DNA from: an uncultured Eggerthella sp.
Lineage (GTDB): Bacteria; Actinomycetota; Coriobacteriia; Coriobacteriales; Eggerthellaceae
Reading direction: 5' to 3'
Assembly: GCA_959607715.1 (NCBI GenBank)
Contig: CAUHNN010000002.1
Location: 1 to 64,000 of the forward strand
Length of the DNA: 64,000 nucleotides
Shown here piece after piece: positions 42,399 through 51,526 of the stretch (within the stretch, counting starts at the first letter, position 1; each line of letters starts with the position of its first letter). The notes below the pieces were generated by a model that worked only from the letters and a program-made list of their open reading frames with translations, was not told where the DNA came from and made no database searches. Made by a program: the position numbers and the translations under genes.

Positions 42399-44900
42399 GT
42401 GGCAGAACAGAATGATCAGGAACAGGTAGCGTCGTCTATCCTTCCTGCCGATCTTGGCAAGGAGATGCGCACGTCGTTCCTCGAATACTCGATGAGTGTC
42501 ATCGTATCCCGCGCTTTGCCTGATGTGCGCGACGGCCTCAAGCCGGTTCATCGCCGTATCCTCTACGCGATGAACGAGAGCGGCATCACCCCGAAGCGTC
42601 CCCACGCTAAGTCAGCACGTACCGTCGGTGACGTTATCGGTAAATACCATCCTCATGGCGATTACGCCGTCTACGATACGATGGTTCGTCTCGCTCAGCC
42701 GTTTTCGATGCGCGTGCCCCTCGTCGACGGTCACGGCAACTTCGGTTCCATCGACGGCGACTCGGCGGCGGCTATGCGCTACACCGAGGCGCGCCTTGAT
42801 AAGCCGGCTATGGAACTGTTGCGCGATCTGGACAAGGAAACGGTCGATTTCCAGCCCAACTACGATGAAAGCCTCGAGGAGCCGACGGTTTTGCCTTCCC
42901 GCTTCCCGAACCTCCTCGTCAACGGATCTTCGGGCATCGCTGTCGGCATGGCGACGAACATCCCTCCCCACAACCTCGGTGAAGCCATCGATGCGACGTG
43001 CATGATGATCGACAATCCCGACTGCACGGTCGACGACCTCATGACGGTCCTGCCTGGTCCTGATTTCCCTACGGGCGGTCTCATCATGGGTCGCAAGGGA
43101 ATCAAAGATGCGTACGAAACGGGTCGCGGTAGCTTGACCGTTCGCTCGAAGTGCCGCATCGAAGAGGGGAAGAACGGCAGGAAGTCCATCGTCGTTTCCG
43201 AGATTCCCTACCAGGTGAACCGTACGAACCTTCTTAAGAAGATCGCTGATCTTATCAGGGATAAGAAGATCCCCGAGATCTCGAACGTCCACGACGGCGC
43301 CGACCGCCACGGCATCGACATCATCATTGACTTGAAGCAAAACGCCATTTCTCAGGTGGTTCTCAATAAGCTTTACAAGCATACGCAGCTCCAGGTCGGT
43401 TTCGGCTGCAATATGCTCGCCCTCGTCAACGGCGTGCCACGCACCCTTTCCCTGAAGGAGATGCTCCATTACTACATCTTGCATCAGGAAGAGGTCATCG
43501 AGCGCAGGACCCGCTACGACCTGAAGAAAGCCGAAGCGCGTGCCCATATCCTCGAAGGTTTCGTCATCGCACTCGACAACATCGACGAGGTCATCCGCAT
43601 CATCCGATCCTCCAAGACCGATGCCGAGGCGAAGGAATCCCTCATGTCGGCCTTCAAGCTTTCCGAGAAGCAGAGCGAGGCTATCCTCGAGATGAAGCTC
43701 CGCCGTTTGACGGGGTTGGAACGCGAGAAGATCGAGCAGGAGTTGGCCGAGCTTCTCGAGCGTATCGCTTACTACAAGCGCGTTCTTTCCGATAAGGACT
43801 TGGTCAAGAAGATCGTCAAAGACGAGCTTCTTGAGATCAAGGAAAAGTACGCCAACGCGCGCATGACCAAGATCACCGAAGCCGCCAAGGAACTCGAGGT
43901 CGAAGACCTTATCGCCGAGGAGGAAGTGGCCATCACGGTGACGAAGGCCGGCTATGTCAAGCGCCTTCCCGTCGCCACATATCGCCAGCAGAAGCGCGGC
44001 GGCAAGGGCATGCAGGGAGTCAATCTGAAGGAAAGCGACTTCGTCGAGCATCTGTTCATATCCTCGACCCATGCATACATGCTGTTCTTCTCTTCCTTTG
44101 GCAAGGTGTATCGCCTCAAGGCCTACGAGATTCCCGAGGCGTCGCGCCACGCCCGCGGAACGGCTATCGTGAACATCCTTCCCCTCGAGAAGGGCGAGAC
44201 CATCGCCGCCGTTATCGCGACGAAGGACTTCCCCGAGGATGAGTACCTCATGTTCGCCACGGCTTCCGGCATGGTGAAGAAGACTTCCATGAAACTTTAT
44301 GACCGTTCGCGTCGCGACGGCCTCATCGCGATCAACCTCAAGGAGGGCGACTCCCTCATCTCGGTTCGCCGTGTGGCGGCTGGTGAGCAGGTGATGATGG
44401 TTTCGAGCGCCGGCAAGGCCATCATGTGGGATGAATCGGAGGTCCGCTCGATGGGGCGCGACACCATGGGCGTGCGAGGTATGAACCTCAATGCGGATGC
44501 ACGCGTACTTGGCATGGAGATCGCCCGTCCAGGAACGGAGCTTCTCGTGATCACCGAGCTTGGATACGGCAAGCGCACCCCGATCGAGGAATATCCTTCC
44601 CACCATCGTGGGGGCCAGGGCGTCTACACCATCTCCATGACGGCGAAGAAGGGTCTTCTTTCGGCGATGAAGATCGTTGACCCTGACGATGAGATCATGG
44701 TGATAACCGAAGAAGGCGTCGTTGTGCGCACCCCGGTATCCGGCGTTTCTCAGCTTGGCCGCTCCACCCAGGGCGTTCACGTCATGAACGTTTCGGCGAA
44801 GGATAAGGTGACCGCGATAGCGATCTCCACCACGAGCGAGAAGAAGACCTCCCGTGCAAAGGATAAGCACGACGACCAGATGAATCTTCTGGACGAGTAG
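42399..44900 (+). CDS. gyrA: DNA gyrase subunit A, with Tyr at the Ser83-equivalent position
   Basis: 833 residues. GyrA cuts and rejoins DNA; the active Tyr is in AAMRYTEARL. The C-terminal beta-pinwheel contains the GyrA box QKRGGKGMQG. GTG 42399 follows AAGGAG. In the quinolone-resistance region the sequence is HPHGDYAVYDTMV: Tyr89 (codon TAC at 42663) stands where E. coli has Ser83, while Asp93 (E. coli Asp87) is kept. Ser-to-Tyr at this site is a known fluoroquinolone-resistance change in several bacteria, and TCC to TAC is one base change. Confidence 0.97.
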   Translation: MAEQNDQEQVASSILPADLGKEMRTSFLEYSMSVIVSRALPDVRDGLKPVHRRILYAMNESGITPKRPHAKSARTVGDVIGKYHPHGDYAVYDTMVRLAQPFSMRVPLVDGHGNFGSIDGDSAAAMRYTEARLDKPAMELLRDLDKETVDFQPNYDESLEEPTVLPSRFPNLLVNGSSGIAVGMATNIPPHNLGEAIDATCMMIDNPDCTVDDLMTVLPGPDFPTGGLIMGRKGIKDAYETGRGSLTVRSKCRIEEGKNGRKSIVVSEIPYQVNRTNLLKKIADLIRDKKIPEISNVHDGADRHGIDIIIDLKQNAISQVVLNKLYKHTQLQVGFGCNMLALVNGVPRTLSLKEMLHYYILHQEEVIERRTRYDLKKAEARAHILEGFVIALDNIDEVIRIIRSSKTDAEAKESLMSAFKLSEKQSEAILEMKLRRLTGLEREKIEQELAELLERIAYYKRVLSDKDLVKKIVKDELLEIKEKYANARMTKITEAAKELEVEDLIAEEEVAITVTKAGYVKRLPVATYRQQKRGGKGMQGVNLKESDFVEHLFISSTHAYMLFFSSFGKVYRLKAYEIPEASRHARGTAIVNILPLEKGETIAAVIATKDFPEDEYLMFATASGMVKKTSMKLYDRSRRDGLIAINLKEGDSLISVRRVAAGEQVMMVSSAGKAIMWDESEVRSMGRDTMGVRGMNLNADARVLGMEIARPGTELLVITELGYGKRTPIEEYPSHHRGGQGVYTISMTAKKGLLSAMKIVDPDDEIMVITEEGVVVRTPVSGVSQLGRSTQGVHVMNVSAKDKVTAIAISTTSEKKTSRAKDKHDDQMNLLDE

Positions 44901-44938
44901 GTGGGAAAGGGTCCGTCTTGTGCCCTTGTTTTCCCTGG

Positions 44939-44981
44939 AAAAAGGAGTCGAGCGCGATATGCGCCCGGCTCCTTTTCGTTT
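44939..44981. terminator. Bidirectional terminator after gyrA
   Basis: AAAAGGAGTCGAGCGC and GCGCCCGGCTCCTTTT pair at 14 of 16 positions, followed by a T-rich run. Confidence 0.85.
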
Positions 44982-44999
44982 TTCTTGCTCGACGAGAGA

Positions 45000-45509
45000 C
45001 TACGAAGGAGATGATTCCGAGAAATCGTCGGGGGTGAGACTTTCGACAAACGAGCGGAATGCCTCGATTTCCTCTTCGCTGGTCAGCTTCTCGTCGGCGA
45101 CATAGCGGTAGGAAGATGAATCGACGAGCTCTTCAGTAACGAAGATCTTTGCTCCTTGTTTCAGGGCAAGCGATAGGGCATCGCTTGGTCGAGCATCGAG
45201 CTCGATGAGGCGCCCATGATGGCGCAGCGCGATTTTCGCATAGAAGACTCGGTCTTTGGCGTGGGTTACGAGGGCGTGATCCACATAGGAGTCGAGGGAG
45301 GTGAGTGCATCGATCATGAGATCGTGGGTGAGTGGCCGCGGCAGCTTCTCTTCCTCGAGCGCAAGGTAGAGTGAAGCCGCTTCTGTGGTTCCCGTCCAGA
45401 TGGGGATAAACCAGGTGCCGTCTCCCTCGGGGTCGTCGGGGCGGAGGATGATGACCGAAGGCATTGTTTCCCGTGAAACAATGAGCTTCTCTACGTGAAC
45501 GGAAATCAT
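45000..45509 (-). CDS. Bifunctional-nuclease-family (DUF151) protein
   Basis: 169 residues. The BFN/DUF151 domain (about 15-130) is recognised from VIILRPDDPEGDGTWFIPIWTG, AASLYLALEEEKLPRPLTHDL and the typical LDARPSDALSLAL. Plant relatives degrade RNA and DNA; the bacterial role is unclear. The last 30 residues are acidic. A near-perfect parS lies within its 5' end. Confidence 0.88.
   Translation of the reverse strand: MISVHVEKLIVSRETMPSVIILRPDDPEGDGTWFIPIWTGTTEAASLYLALEEEKLPRPLTHDLMIDALTSLDSYVDHALVTHAKDRVFYAKIALRHHGRLIELDARPSDALSLALKQGAKIFVTEELVDSSSYRYVADEKLTSEEEIEAFRSFVESLTPDDFSESSPS
45465..45480. promoter_or_regulatory. Near-perfect parS site
   Basis: TGTTTCCCGTGAAACA, one mismatch to the parS consensus, about 15 kb from the main parS group. 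Confidence 0.75.
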
Positions 45510-45674
45510 CGCAACCCCCTAAAATGAACCCTCTCTCCCTGTCTGAGGGTATCATTCCTTTAGTCGGCTTTCCCTTGCTGTTGGGCGAAGAGAAAACTTG
45601 GTCGGTGTATCCGCAGATCGGATAGGGGAATAAACGATTCCTTCCCGTTATTTGAAAATTCCGAAAAAAGATAC

Positions 45675-45703
45675 TTGACCCAAGAGGGTCAGCGGCGTAT
45701 ATT
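45675..45703 (+). promoter_or_regulatory. Promoter of the tRNA-Ile/tRNA-Ala pair
   Basis: TTGACC (45675-45680), 17 bases, TATATT (45698-45703); the predicted start is about ten bases before tRNA-Ile. Confidence 0.75.
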
Positions 45704-45719
45704 AATTGAGCGCGATTTC

Positions 45720-45796
<77 letters not shown>

Positions 45797-45878
45797 TTTT
45801 TTTACTGATAAACGCTCCACCGTGAGCCGAGTTTGCCGGTGGAGCGTTTATTGATAAGCCGAAATCGCACGTATGCAT

Positions 45879-45954
45879 GGGGCATTAGCTCAGCTGGGAG
45901 AGCGCGGGCTTTGCAAGCCTGAGGTCAAGGGTTCGATCCCCTTATGCTCCACCA
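45879..45954 (+). tRNA. tRNA-Ala (anticodon TGC)
   Basis: A 76-base cloverleaf with acceptor GGGGCAT/ATGCTCC (one G-T pair), anticodon loop TTTGCAA, T-loop TTCGATC and encoded CCA. It follows tRNA-Ile by 82 bases, the pair normally found in rRNA spacers, but no rRNA is here. Confidence 0.97.
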
Positions 45955-46048
45955 TGGTTATTGGAGGTTCGCCATACTGGCGAACCTTTTTTATTGCCTT
46001 TTGAAGGTGGTATAATAGCTCGCCTAAAAAATCCAGGAAGAAGAGAGC

Positions 46049-47863
46049 ATGAAACAGGAAAACATTCGCAACGTCGCAATCATCGCGCACGTCGACCACG
46101 GAAAGACGACCATGGTCGATCGCCTCCTTTGGGCTTCCCACGTATTCCGAGAAAACCAGGAAGTCGCTGAACGCGTCCTCGATTCGAACGATCAGGAGCG
46201 TGAGCGCGGCATCACCATTCTTTCCAAGAATATTTCCATCAACTATAAGGGCGTCAAGATCAACGTCATCGACACTCCGGGCCATGCTGACTTCGGCGGC
46301 GAGGTCGAACGCGTCCTCAACATGGCCGACGGCGCCCTTCTCATCGTAGACGCCTATGAAGGACCCAAGCCCCAGACTCGATTCGTTTTGTCCCATGCTC
46401 TCGAGCGTGGCCTGAGGATCGTCGTCGTGGTCAACAAGATCGATCGTCCTAACGCCAATCCCGACGGCGCGGTCGATAAGGTGTTCGACCTCATGGTTGA
46501 GCTCGGCGCTTCCGATGAGCAGCTCGACTTCCCCGTCGTGTACGCTTCCGCAGTCAATGGATACGCCCGCTACGACGCCGAAGACGGAAACATGGACATG
46601 GTTCCGCTGCTCGACACCATTCTCAAGGAAATCCCCTGCCCCGACGTCGATCCCGAGGGTCCTGTTGCTTTGCAGGTTTGCACGGTCGACCATAGCAGCT
46701 ACGAAGGCCGTATCGGCATCGGTCGCCTCCAGAGCGGTTCTCTGCATGAAAAGGAGCAGGTTCTCGTCGTGCAGCCCGACGGCAACAGCTACAGCGCTCA
46801 AATCCGCAAGGTGTACACCTTCGAGAACCTCGGCAAGGCCGAAGTTCCCGAAGTGAGCGCCGGCGACGTCGTGGCCGTCATCGGTATCGAGCAGGCCGAT
46901 ATCGGCGACGTTATCACCGATCCGGAAAACCCCGTCGAGATGGAGCCTATCGCCGTCGAGGAACCCACCATGGCGGTTGTGTTCGAGGCCTCAACGAGCC
47001 CGCTTGTCGGCCGAGAAGGCGACATCGTCGGCGCCCGTCAGCTCAAAGAGCGCCTTATGCGCGAAAAGGAAAGCAACATTTCCATGCGCATCGAGGAAAC
47101 CGAAGATAAGTCCGGCGTTCGCGTCGCAGGTCGAGGGGTTCTCCATCTTTCCGTTCTCATGGAAACGATGCGACGCGAGGGCTTTGAATTCCAGGTTGGT
47201 CGTCCGCAGGTCGTCTACAAGGTGGATGAAAACGGCGCCAAGCTCGAGCCTATCGAGGAGGCGACGGTCGACGTTCCCAATGATTACTCCGGCAAAGCCA
47301 TTGAGGTCATGGGATCGGCCGGCGGCATCATGGAAGATATGGCTTCCGACGAAACCATGACGCATCTTACCTTCAGCATTCCCTCCCGAGGAACTATGGG
47401 TCTCAAGACCCGCATTCTCAACGCAACTCACGGCGAAGCCATCCTGTTCCATCATTTCCGCGAATACGGTCCGTATTCCGGTGAGATGGTGGGTCGCAAG
47501 AATGGTTGCATGATCGCGATGGCGACCGAGAAATCGGTTGCGTATGCGCTCGATACGCTTCAGGAACGTGGTCGCCTGTTCGTCGGCCCGGGCGAGGATT
47601 GCTACGAGGGCATGATCGTCGGCGAATCAGCCAAGGAAGGCGACATGGTCGTTAACGTGGCGAAAGCCAAGCAGCTCGGCAACCAGCGCTCCTCCGGCGC
47701 CGACAAGGCTATCTCCTTGACTCCTCCGATCACGTTCACCCTCGAAGAGGCGCTCGAATACATCGAAGATGACGAGCTTGTCGAGGTTACGCCGCAGTCG
47801 ATCCGCCTGCGCAAGCGTACCCTTTCCGCAACGCAGCGACGCAAGGAGGCCAAGGGCAAGTAG
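46049..47863 (+). CDS. typA: Ribosome-associated GTPase TypA/BipA
   Basis: 604 residues. A translational GTPase acting in ribosome assembly and stress. G1 AHVDHGKTTMVDRLL, G2 with ERERGITI, G3 DTPGHADFGGEVER and G4 VNKIDRPNA are complete; EF-G-like domains III and V and the BipA-specific C-terminal domain (FREYGPYSGEMVGRKNG) follow. ATG 46049 follows GGAAGAAGAG. It is monocistronic with its own terminator. Confidence 0.97.
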   Translation: MKQENIRNVAIIAHVDHGKTTMVDRLLWASHVFRENQEVAERVLDSNDQERERGITILSKNISINYKGVKINVIDTPGHADFGGEVERVLNMADGALLIVDAYEGPKPQTRFVLSHALERGLRIVVVVNKIDRPNANPDGAVDKVFDLMVELGASDEQLDFPVVYASAVNGYARYDAEDGNMDMVPLLDTILKEIPCPDVDPEGPVALQVCTVDHSSYEGRIGIGRLQSGSLHEKEQVLVVQPDGNSYSAQIRKVYTFENLGKAEVPEVSAGDVVAVIGIEQADIGDVITDPENPVEMEPIAVEEPTMAVVFEASTSPLVGREGDIVGARQLKERLMREKESNISMRIEETEDKSGVRVAGRGVLHLSVLMETMRREGFEFQVGRPQVVYKVDENGAKLEPIEEATVDVPNDYSGKAIEVMGSAGGIMEDMASDETMTHLTFSIPSRGTMGLKTRILNATHGEAILFHHFREYGPYSGEMVGRKNGCMIAMATEKSVAYALDTLQERGRLFVGPGEDCYEGMIVGESAKEGDMVVNVAKAKQLGNQRSSGADKAISLTPPITFTLEEALEYIEDDELVEVTPQSIRLRKRTLSATQRRKEAKGK

Positions 47864-47897
47864 TTGCCCCCTTCCTTCCTCTTCCTCTTGAAACACG

Positions 47898-47930
47898 CGA
47901 GCCATCCTACGGGGTGGCTCGTTCGTTTTT
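47898..47930 (+). terminator. Terminator of typA
   Basis: CGAGCCATCC / GGGTGGCTCG around TACG, then GTTCGTTTTT. Confidence 0.85.
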
Positions 47931-48096
47931 CTCGGCGATCGGGGACTTGTATGAAGAGGCTGTGGTGAAATACGCGCCTAACATGGGCAAATTGTGCTGA
48001 TGGATGTGTGGATGGGAGCTTGTGTAACAATGAGCGTCGTATCGCGTGTCCCCTAAGGGGACATGGTGTTTCGCTCAAAATGAAAAAAGGATCGCT

Positions 48097-49251
48097 ATGA
48101 ACCATCGTTCTCTCCTGAGGAAAGTTTCCGTAGTCGGCGTTTCGGCGGCATGTTGTTTGGCGCTTGTTGGATGCGGTTCGACGAGCTATGGCTACACGGG
48201 CGGCGTTGCTGCCACCGTCAATGGGACGGAGATACAGGAAGACACGGTCACTAAGTACATCCAGGATTTCCGCACGAGCTCCGATCTGACGAGCGATGAC
48301 GATTGGGCGAACTGGATGAAGGAGAATTCGCTCGATCCCTCGACCGTTCGCAGCCAGGTTATCGACTACTACGTCGAGAAGGAATTGACGAAGCAAGCCT
48401 GTTCGGAAAAAGGCGTGAGCGTCGATTCTTCCCAGGTCGATGAAAAGGTCAACGAAGTCAAATCCAACTACGAGAGCGATGATGCCTGGAAGCAGGCCCT
48501 TGAGTCTTCGGGCATCGACGAGGAGCAGTATCGGGAGTCTGTCGAAGAGGGTTTGATGGAGCAGGCCCTCATGGAAAACGTCGCGGGCGACAAGGCCACG
48601 GCTGACGACGATCAGACGCTCGAGATGCTTAACACGTATTCCTCCATGTTCGATGGCGCCAAGCGTTCCTCGCATATCCTGTTCAAGTCCGACGACCAGG
48701 AAACGGCGCAGAAGGTTCTCGACCAGATCAATTCCGGCAAGCTCGACTTCGACGAGGCGGCCAAGAAGTATTCCACCGATGAGGCCTCCGCCCAAAAGGG
48801 TGGAGATGTCGGTTGGGATGCGATCAATTCCTTCGTCGACGAATACACGACGGCCCTCGATGACCTTTCCAAGGGAGAGGTTTCCGGTCTCGTGACGAGT
48901 GATTACGGCATCCATATCATCAAGTGCACCGATGTGTTCAACACCGACGGCAAGGAGAAGTCCCTTAAGGCTTATCCCGACGAGTTCGTTTCTTACATCC
49001 AGGAGATCGTGAAGAGCCAGAACCAGTCGACGTCATATCAGGAGTGGTTCACTTCCTTCAAGGAGCAGGCGGACATCCAGAACAACGACATGCCCGAAAA
49101 CGTTCCTTATAACCTCGATATGACTTCGTACGAAGATTCGTCCGATTCATCTGATTCGGCGGATTCGGATAGCTCATCGGAATCTACAGATGATTCCTCT
49201 AATGCCGACAGCGCGACTTCCGAGGATCAGACCTCTTCGGAAGGCCAGTAG
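48097..49251 (+). CDS. PrsA/SurA-like peptidyl-prolyl isomerase lipoprotein
   Basis: 384 residues. The N-terminus is a lipoprotein signal (basic MNHRSLLRK, hydrophobic core, lipobox LVGC with Cys26). SurA-type N-terminal helices (about 36-185) are followed by a parvulin domain (about 190-290) with RSSHILFKSDD, DFDEAAKKYSTD and KGGDVGWD. The C-terminal 35 residues are almost only Ser, Asp and Glu. It should help secreted proteins fold outside the membrane. ATG 48097 follows AAAAAAGGA. Confidence 0.9.
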   Translation: MNHRSLLRKVSVVGVSAACCLALVGCGSTSYGYTGGVAATVNGTEIQEDTVTKYIQDFRTSSDLTSDDDWANWMKENSLDPSTVRSQVIDYYVEKELTKQACSEKGVSVDSSQVDEKVNEVKSNYESDDAWKQALESSGIDEEQYRESVEEGLMEQALMENVAGDKATADDDQTLEMLNTYSSMFDGAKRSSHILFKSDDQETAQKVLDQINSGKLDFDEAAKKYSTDEASAQKGGDVGWDAINSFVDEYTTALDDLSKGEVSGLVTSDYGIHIIKCTDVFNTDGKEKSLKAYPDEFVSYIQEIVKSQNQSTSYQEWFTSFKEQADIQNNDMPENVPYNLDMTSYEDSSDSSDSADSDSSSESTDDSSNADSATSEDQTSSEGQ

Positions 49252-49272
49252 CCACAGTTTTGGGATACACTC

Positions 49273-49300
49273 GAAGCCACCCGCGAGGGTGGCTTCTTTG
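49273..49300 (+). terminator. Terminator after the foldase gene
   Basis: GAAGCCACCC / GGGTGGCTTC around GCGA, then TTTG. Confidence 0.8.
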
Positions 49301-49330
49301 TGTGGAGTTGAGGATAGAAAGAAGGAATCT

Positions 49331-50131
49331 ATGGTCGATGAGGCGAAAGCCCCGCTTGTCGTTCTCCACGATGCCGTCGTGCGTCGCGAGGGACGTGAGA
49401 TACTCCACGTCGATGATTTCACGCTGGACCAAGGGGAGAACATCGCCTTGATCGGGCCTAACGGGGCAGGTAAGTCGACGTTCATCCATTTGATCACGAT
49501 GGAAGTGTTCCCTTTGTGGCGCGAGCATCCCCCCGTCGTTTTCAAGGGGCGGGAACTGGCTACGCTCGAAGAGATCAAGAAATGCCTCGGAATCGTTTCC
49601 TCGACGATGCAGAGCCAGATCGCGGTCCATCTGTCCGCCCTCGAAGTGGTGTACGGAGGCATTTACGGCTCTCTGGGGATACCTCAGCGTCATGTCATGA
49701 ATGAGGAGGGAAAGCGCAAGGCGAGGGAGGCCCTCGCGTTTCTCGGGGTGGAGAGCCTCGCCGATCGTGATGTCATGACCCTTTCCTCGGGCCAGGCCCG
49801 CCGCGTTTTGATAGCTCGCGCTCTTGTACATGATCCAGAAGTCCTGGTCTTTGACGAACCCACGACGGCGCTCGATCCCGAGGGAATGTATTACGTCAGG
49901 AAAGCCATGAGGGATTTGGTGGCGGCCGGTAAATCGATCGTGCTTGTAACTCATTACCCTGAGGACATCATCCCTGAGATAAATCGTGTGGTGATGATCA
50001 AGGACGGCAAGCTTTTCGGCGATGCGCCGAAAGAGAAGGCGCTTACAAGCGAATGCGTTTCCGAGCTCTTCGGGGTTCCTTTGAGAATCTTGTCTCAAGA
50101 TGGTTATTATTCTCTTGTGAGCGAGTATTGA
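49331..50131 (+). CDS. ABC transporter ATP-binding protein
   Basis: 266 residues. Walker A is GPNGAGKST, the signature is LSSGQARRVL (SGGQ varied to SSGQ), Walker B is VLVFDEPTTALD, and the H-loop is VLVTHYPEDI. It belongs to the ModF/YlmA-like type of soluble ATPase (AAGKSIVLVTHYPEDIIPEI pattern). No permease gene is adjacent, so its partner is elsewhere or it has a non-transport role. ATG 49331 follows AGAAGGAA. Confidence 0.88.
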   Translation: MVDEAKAPLVVLHDAVVRREGREILHVDDFTLDQGENIALIGPNGAGKSTFIHLITMEVFPLWREHPPVVFKGRELATLEEIKKCLGIVSSTMQSQIAVHLSALEVVYGGIYGSLGIPQRHVMNEEGKRKAREALAFLGVESLADRDVMTLSSGQARRVLIARALVHDPEVLVFDEPTTALDPEGMYYVRKAMRDLVAAGKSIVLVTHYPEDIIPEINRVVMIKDGKLFGDAPKEKALTSECVSELFGVPLRILSQDGYYSLVSEY

Positions 50132-50144
50132 TTTAGTGTATACT
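50115..50144 (+). promoter_or_regulatory. Candidate promoter of the first tRNA-Ser
   Basis: TTGTGA (50115-50120), 18 bases, TATACT (50139-50144), 32 bases before the tRNA; it overlaps the end of the preceding gene. Confidence 0.55.
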
Positions 50145-50176
50145 CCTAACTCGCGCACCAAAGGTGTGTGAAAGCT

Positions 50177-50269
50177 GGAGAGATGTCCGAGTCTGGCTTA
50201 AGGAGCACGATTGGAAATCGTGTATACGCCACAAGCGTATCTGGGGTTCGAATCCCCATCTCTCCGCCA
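50177..50269 (+). tRNA. tRNA-Ser (anticodon GGA)
   Basis: A 93-base class II tRNA with acceptor GGAGAGA/TCTCTCC, anticodon loop TTGGAAA, long variable arm, T-loop TTCGAAT and encoded CCA. Confidence 0.97.
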
Positions 50270-50320
50270 GTATTTTTCTTGCCGAAAGGCATGGCTATAA
50301 GCGCGAGTCCGCGCGTGGGG

Positions 50321-50345
50321 AAACGCTCGCGAGAGCGTTTTCTTG
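50321..50345 (+). terminator. Hairpin between the two tRNA-Ser genes
   Basis: AAACGCTC / GAGCGTTT around GCGA, followed by TCTTGT. A second stem with CCCTGTGCA/TGCACAGGG arms follows at about 50353-50383. Confidence 0.7.
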
Positions 50346-50394
50346 TAACAGGCCCCTGTGCAGCGCATATCAATGCACAGGGCCTGACATACTT

Positions 50395-50487
50395 GGAAGG
50401 GTGGCAGAGCGGCTGAATGCGGCGGTCTCGAAAACCGTTTTACCAGTACTCCTGGTAACGAGGGTTCAAATCCCTCCCCTTCCGCCA
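50395..50487 (+). tRNA. tRNA-Ser (anticodon CGA)
   Basis: A 93-base class II tRNA with acceptor GGAAGGG/CCCTTCC, anticodon loop CTCGAAA, long variable arm, T-loop TTCAAAT and encoded CCA. Confidence 0.97.
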
Positions 50488-50622
50488 TCGATCATCAGGG
50501 TCCTTCGGGGCCCTTTTTTCGTTGAGAGGGGAGCTATCGGGCTTTCGATTGAAGAAGGTAAAATGAAGAGATCGAGCGTTTCGCTATGGGTGCGGGCGAC
50601 GGTTCGGAAAAAAGGGGGTCTC

Positions 50623-51408
50623 ATGGTTACGATCGATCGTGAACGGTGCACGGGATGCGCAACGTGCGTCGCGGATTGCGTTAAAGGGAACATCGTCATA
50701 GAGGAGGGCACGGCCCGTATTCTCGACGACTGCTTCAACTGCGGTCATTGTGTTGCTATCTGCCCCGCAGGGGCATGTTCCATCGACGAATATCCCGCTC
50801 AGTGCGTGGAATACGATCCTGCGCGCTTTTCCGTGGCGACGGAGAACATGCTCAACACGGTGAAATTCCGTCGCTCCATACGTGATTATCACGATCGTCC
50901 GCTGTCCATGGAGGATCTCCATGTTCTTATGGATGCCGCTTCCCATATGCCCACGGCGAAGAATACCCAGTCCTGTCGGTTCATCTTCATTCAGGATTCA
51001 CTCGAGTTCTTCAAGGAGATGGTCTGGGAGGATCTGAAAGGGAAGTACGACTCGGGCGCGCAAACGCCGTTACCGAAGGAGAGCTTGGGCACCTTTTTCT
51101 CCCTTCGTGAAGAAGAAGGGGTGGATTTCCTCTTTAGAAACGCACCGGCCGTCTTGCTGGTGGAGGCAACCGATCCGGTCGATGCCGGCTTGGCCGCGGC
51201 GGCGGTTGAATTGGTGGGAACGGCGATGGGGATAGGTGTGCTCTACAACGGCTATCTTCGCCGCGCGATCGACGACTGCCAGCCCGCACGCGCCTATCTC
51301 GATTCGTCGGAGGAGAAACCTTTGCGGGTCTGTATGCTCGTTGGATACCAGAAACCGAAGTATCGACGCACCGCACCTCGTCGTAACCCATCGGTTGTGT
51401 TGCGCTGA
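50623..51408 (+). CDS. Ferredoxin-nitroreductase fusion protein
   Basis: 261 residues. Two [4Fe-4S] motifs fill the N-terminus (CTGCATCVADC and CFNCGHCVAIC); a nitroreductase-type flavin domain follows from about 75 (RRSIRDYHDRPL, then HMPTAKNTQSCRF and the C-terminal AAAAVELVGTAMGIGV). Such proteins are common in anaerobes, reducing nitro or other substrates with ferredoxin-type electrons; the substrate is unknown. ATG 50623 follows AAAGGGGG. Confidence 0.9.
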   Translation: MVTIDRERCTGCATCVADCVKGNIVIEEGTARILDDCFNCGHCVAICPAGACSIDEYPAQCVEYDPARFSVATENMLNTVKFRRSIRDYHDRPLSMEDLHVLMDAASHMPTAKNTQSCRFIFIQDSLEFFKEMVWEDLKGKYDSGAQTPLPKESLGTFFSLREEEGVDFLFRNAPAVLLVEATDPVDAGLAAAAVELVGTAMGIGVLYNGYLRRAIDDCQPARAYLDSSEEKPLRVCMLVGYQKPKYRRTAPRRNPSVVLR

Positions 51409-51526
51409 TTCCTGCAGCCGCTCGTTTGCGGCGAAAGGGTTGCAATTGATCGGCAATGAGTGGCAAGTCGACTCCCTCGCCGCTACACTGATCACCATTG
51501 GAAAAAGAATCGGAGAAAGGACGGCC

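Noticed and set aside
42612..44870. 752-residue open frame antisense to gyrA
   Set aside because: Same reason: complete GyrA on the other strand, no ribosome site, no recognisable product.
50281..50395. A small RNA such as SRP RNA between the two tRNA-Ser genes
   Set aside because: Only two simple hairpins are visible; the SRP RNA GGAA-tetraloop helix pattern could not be supported.
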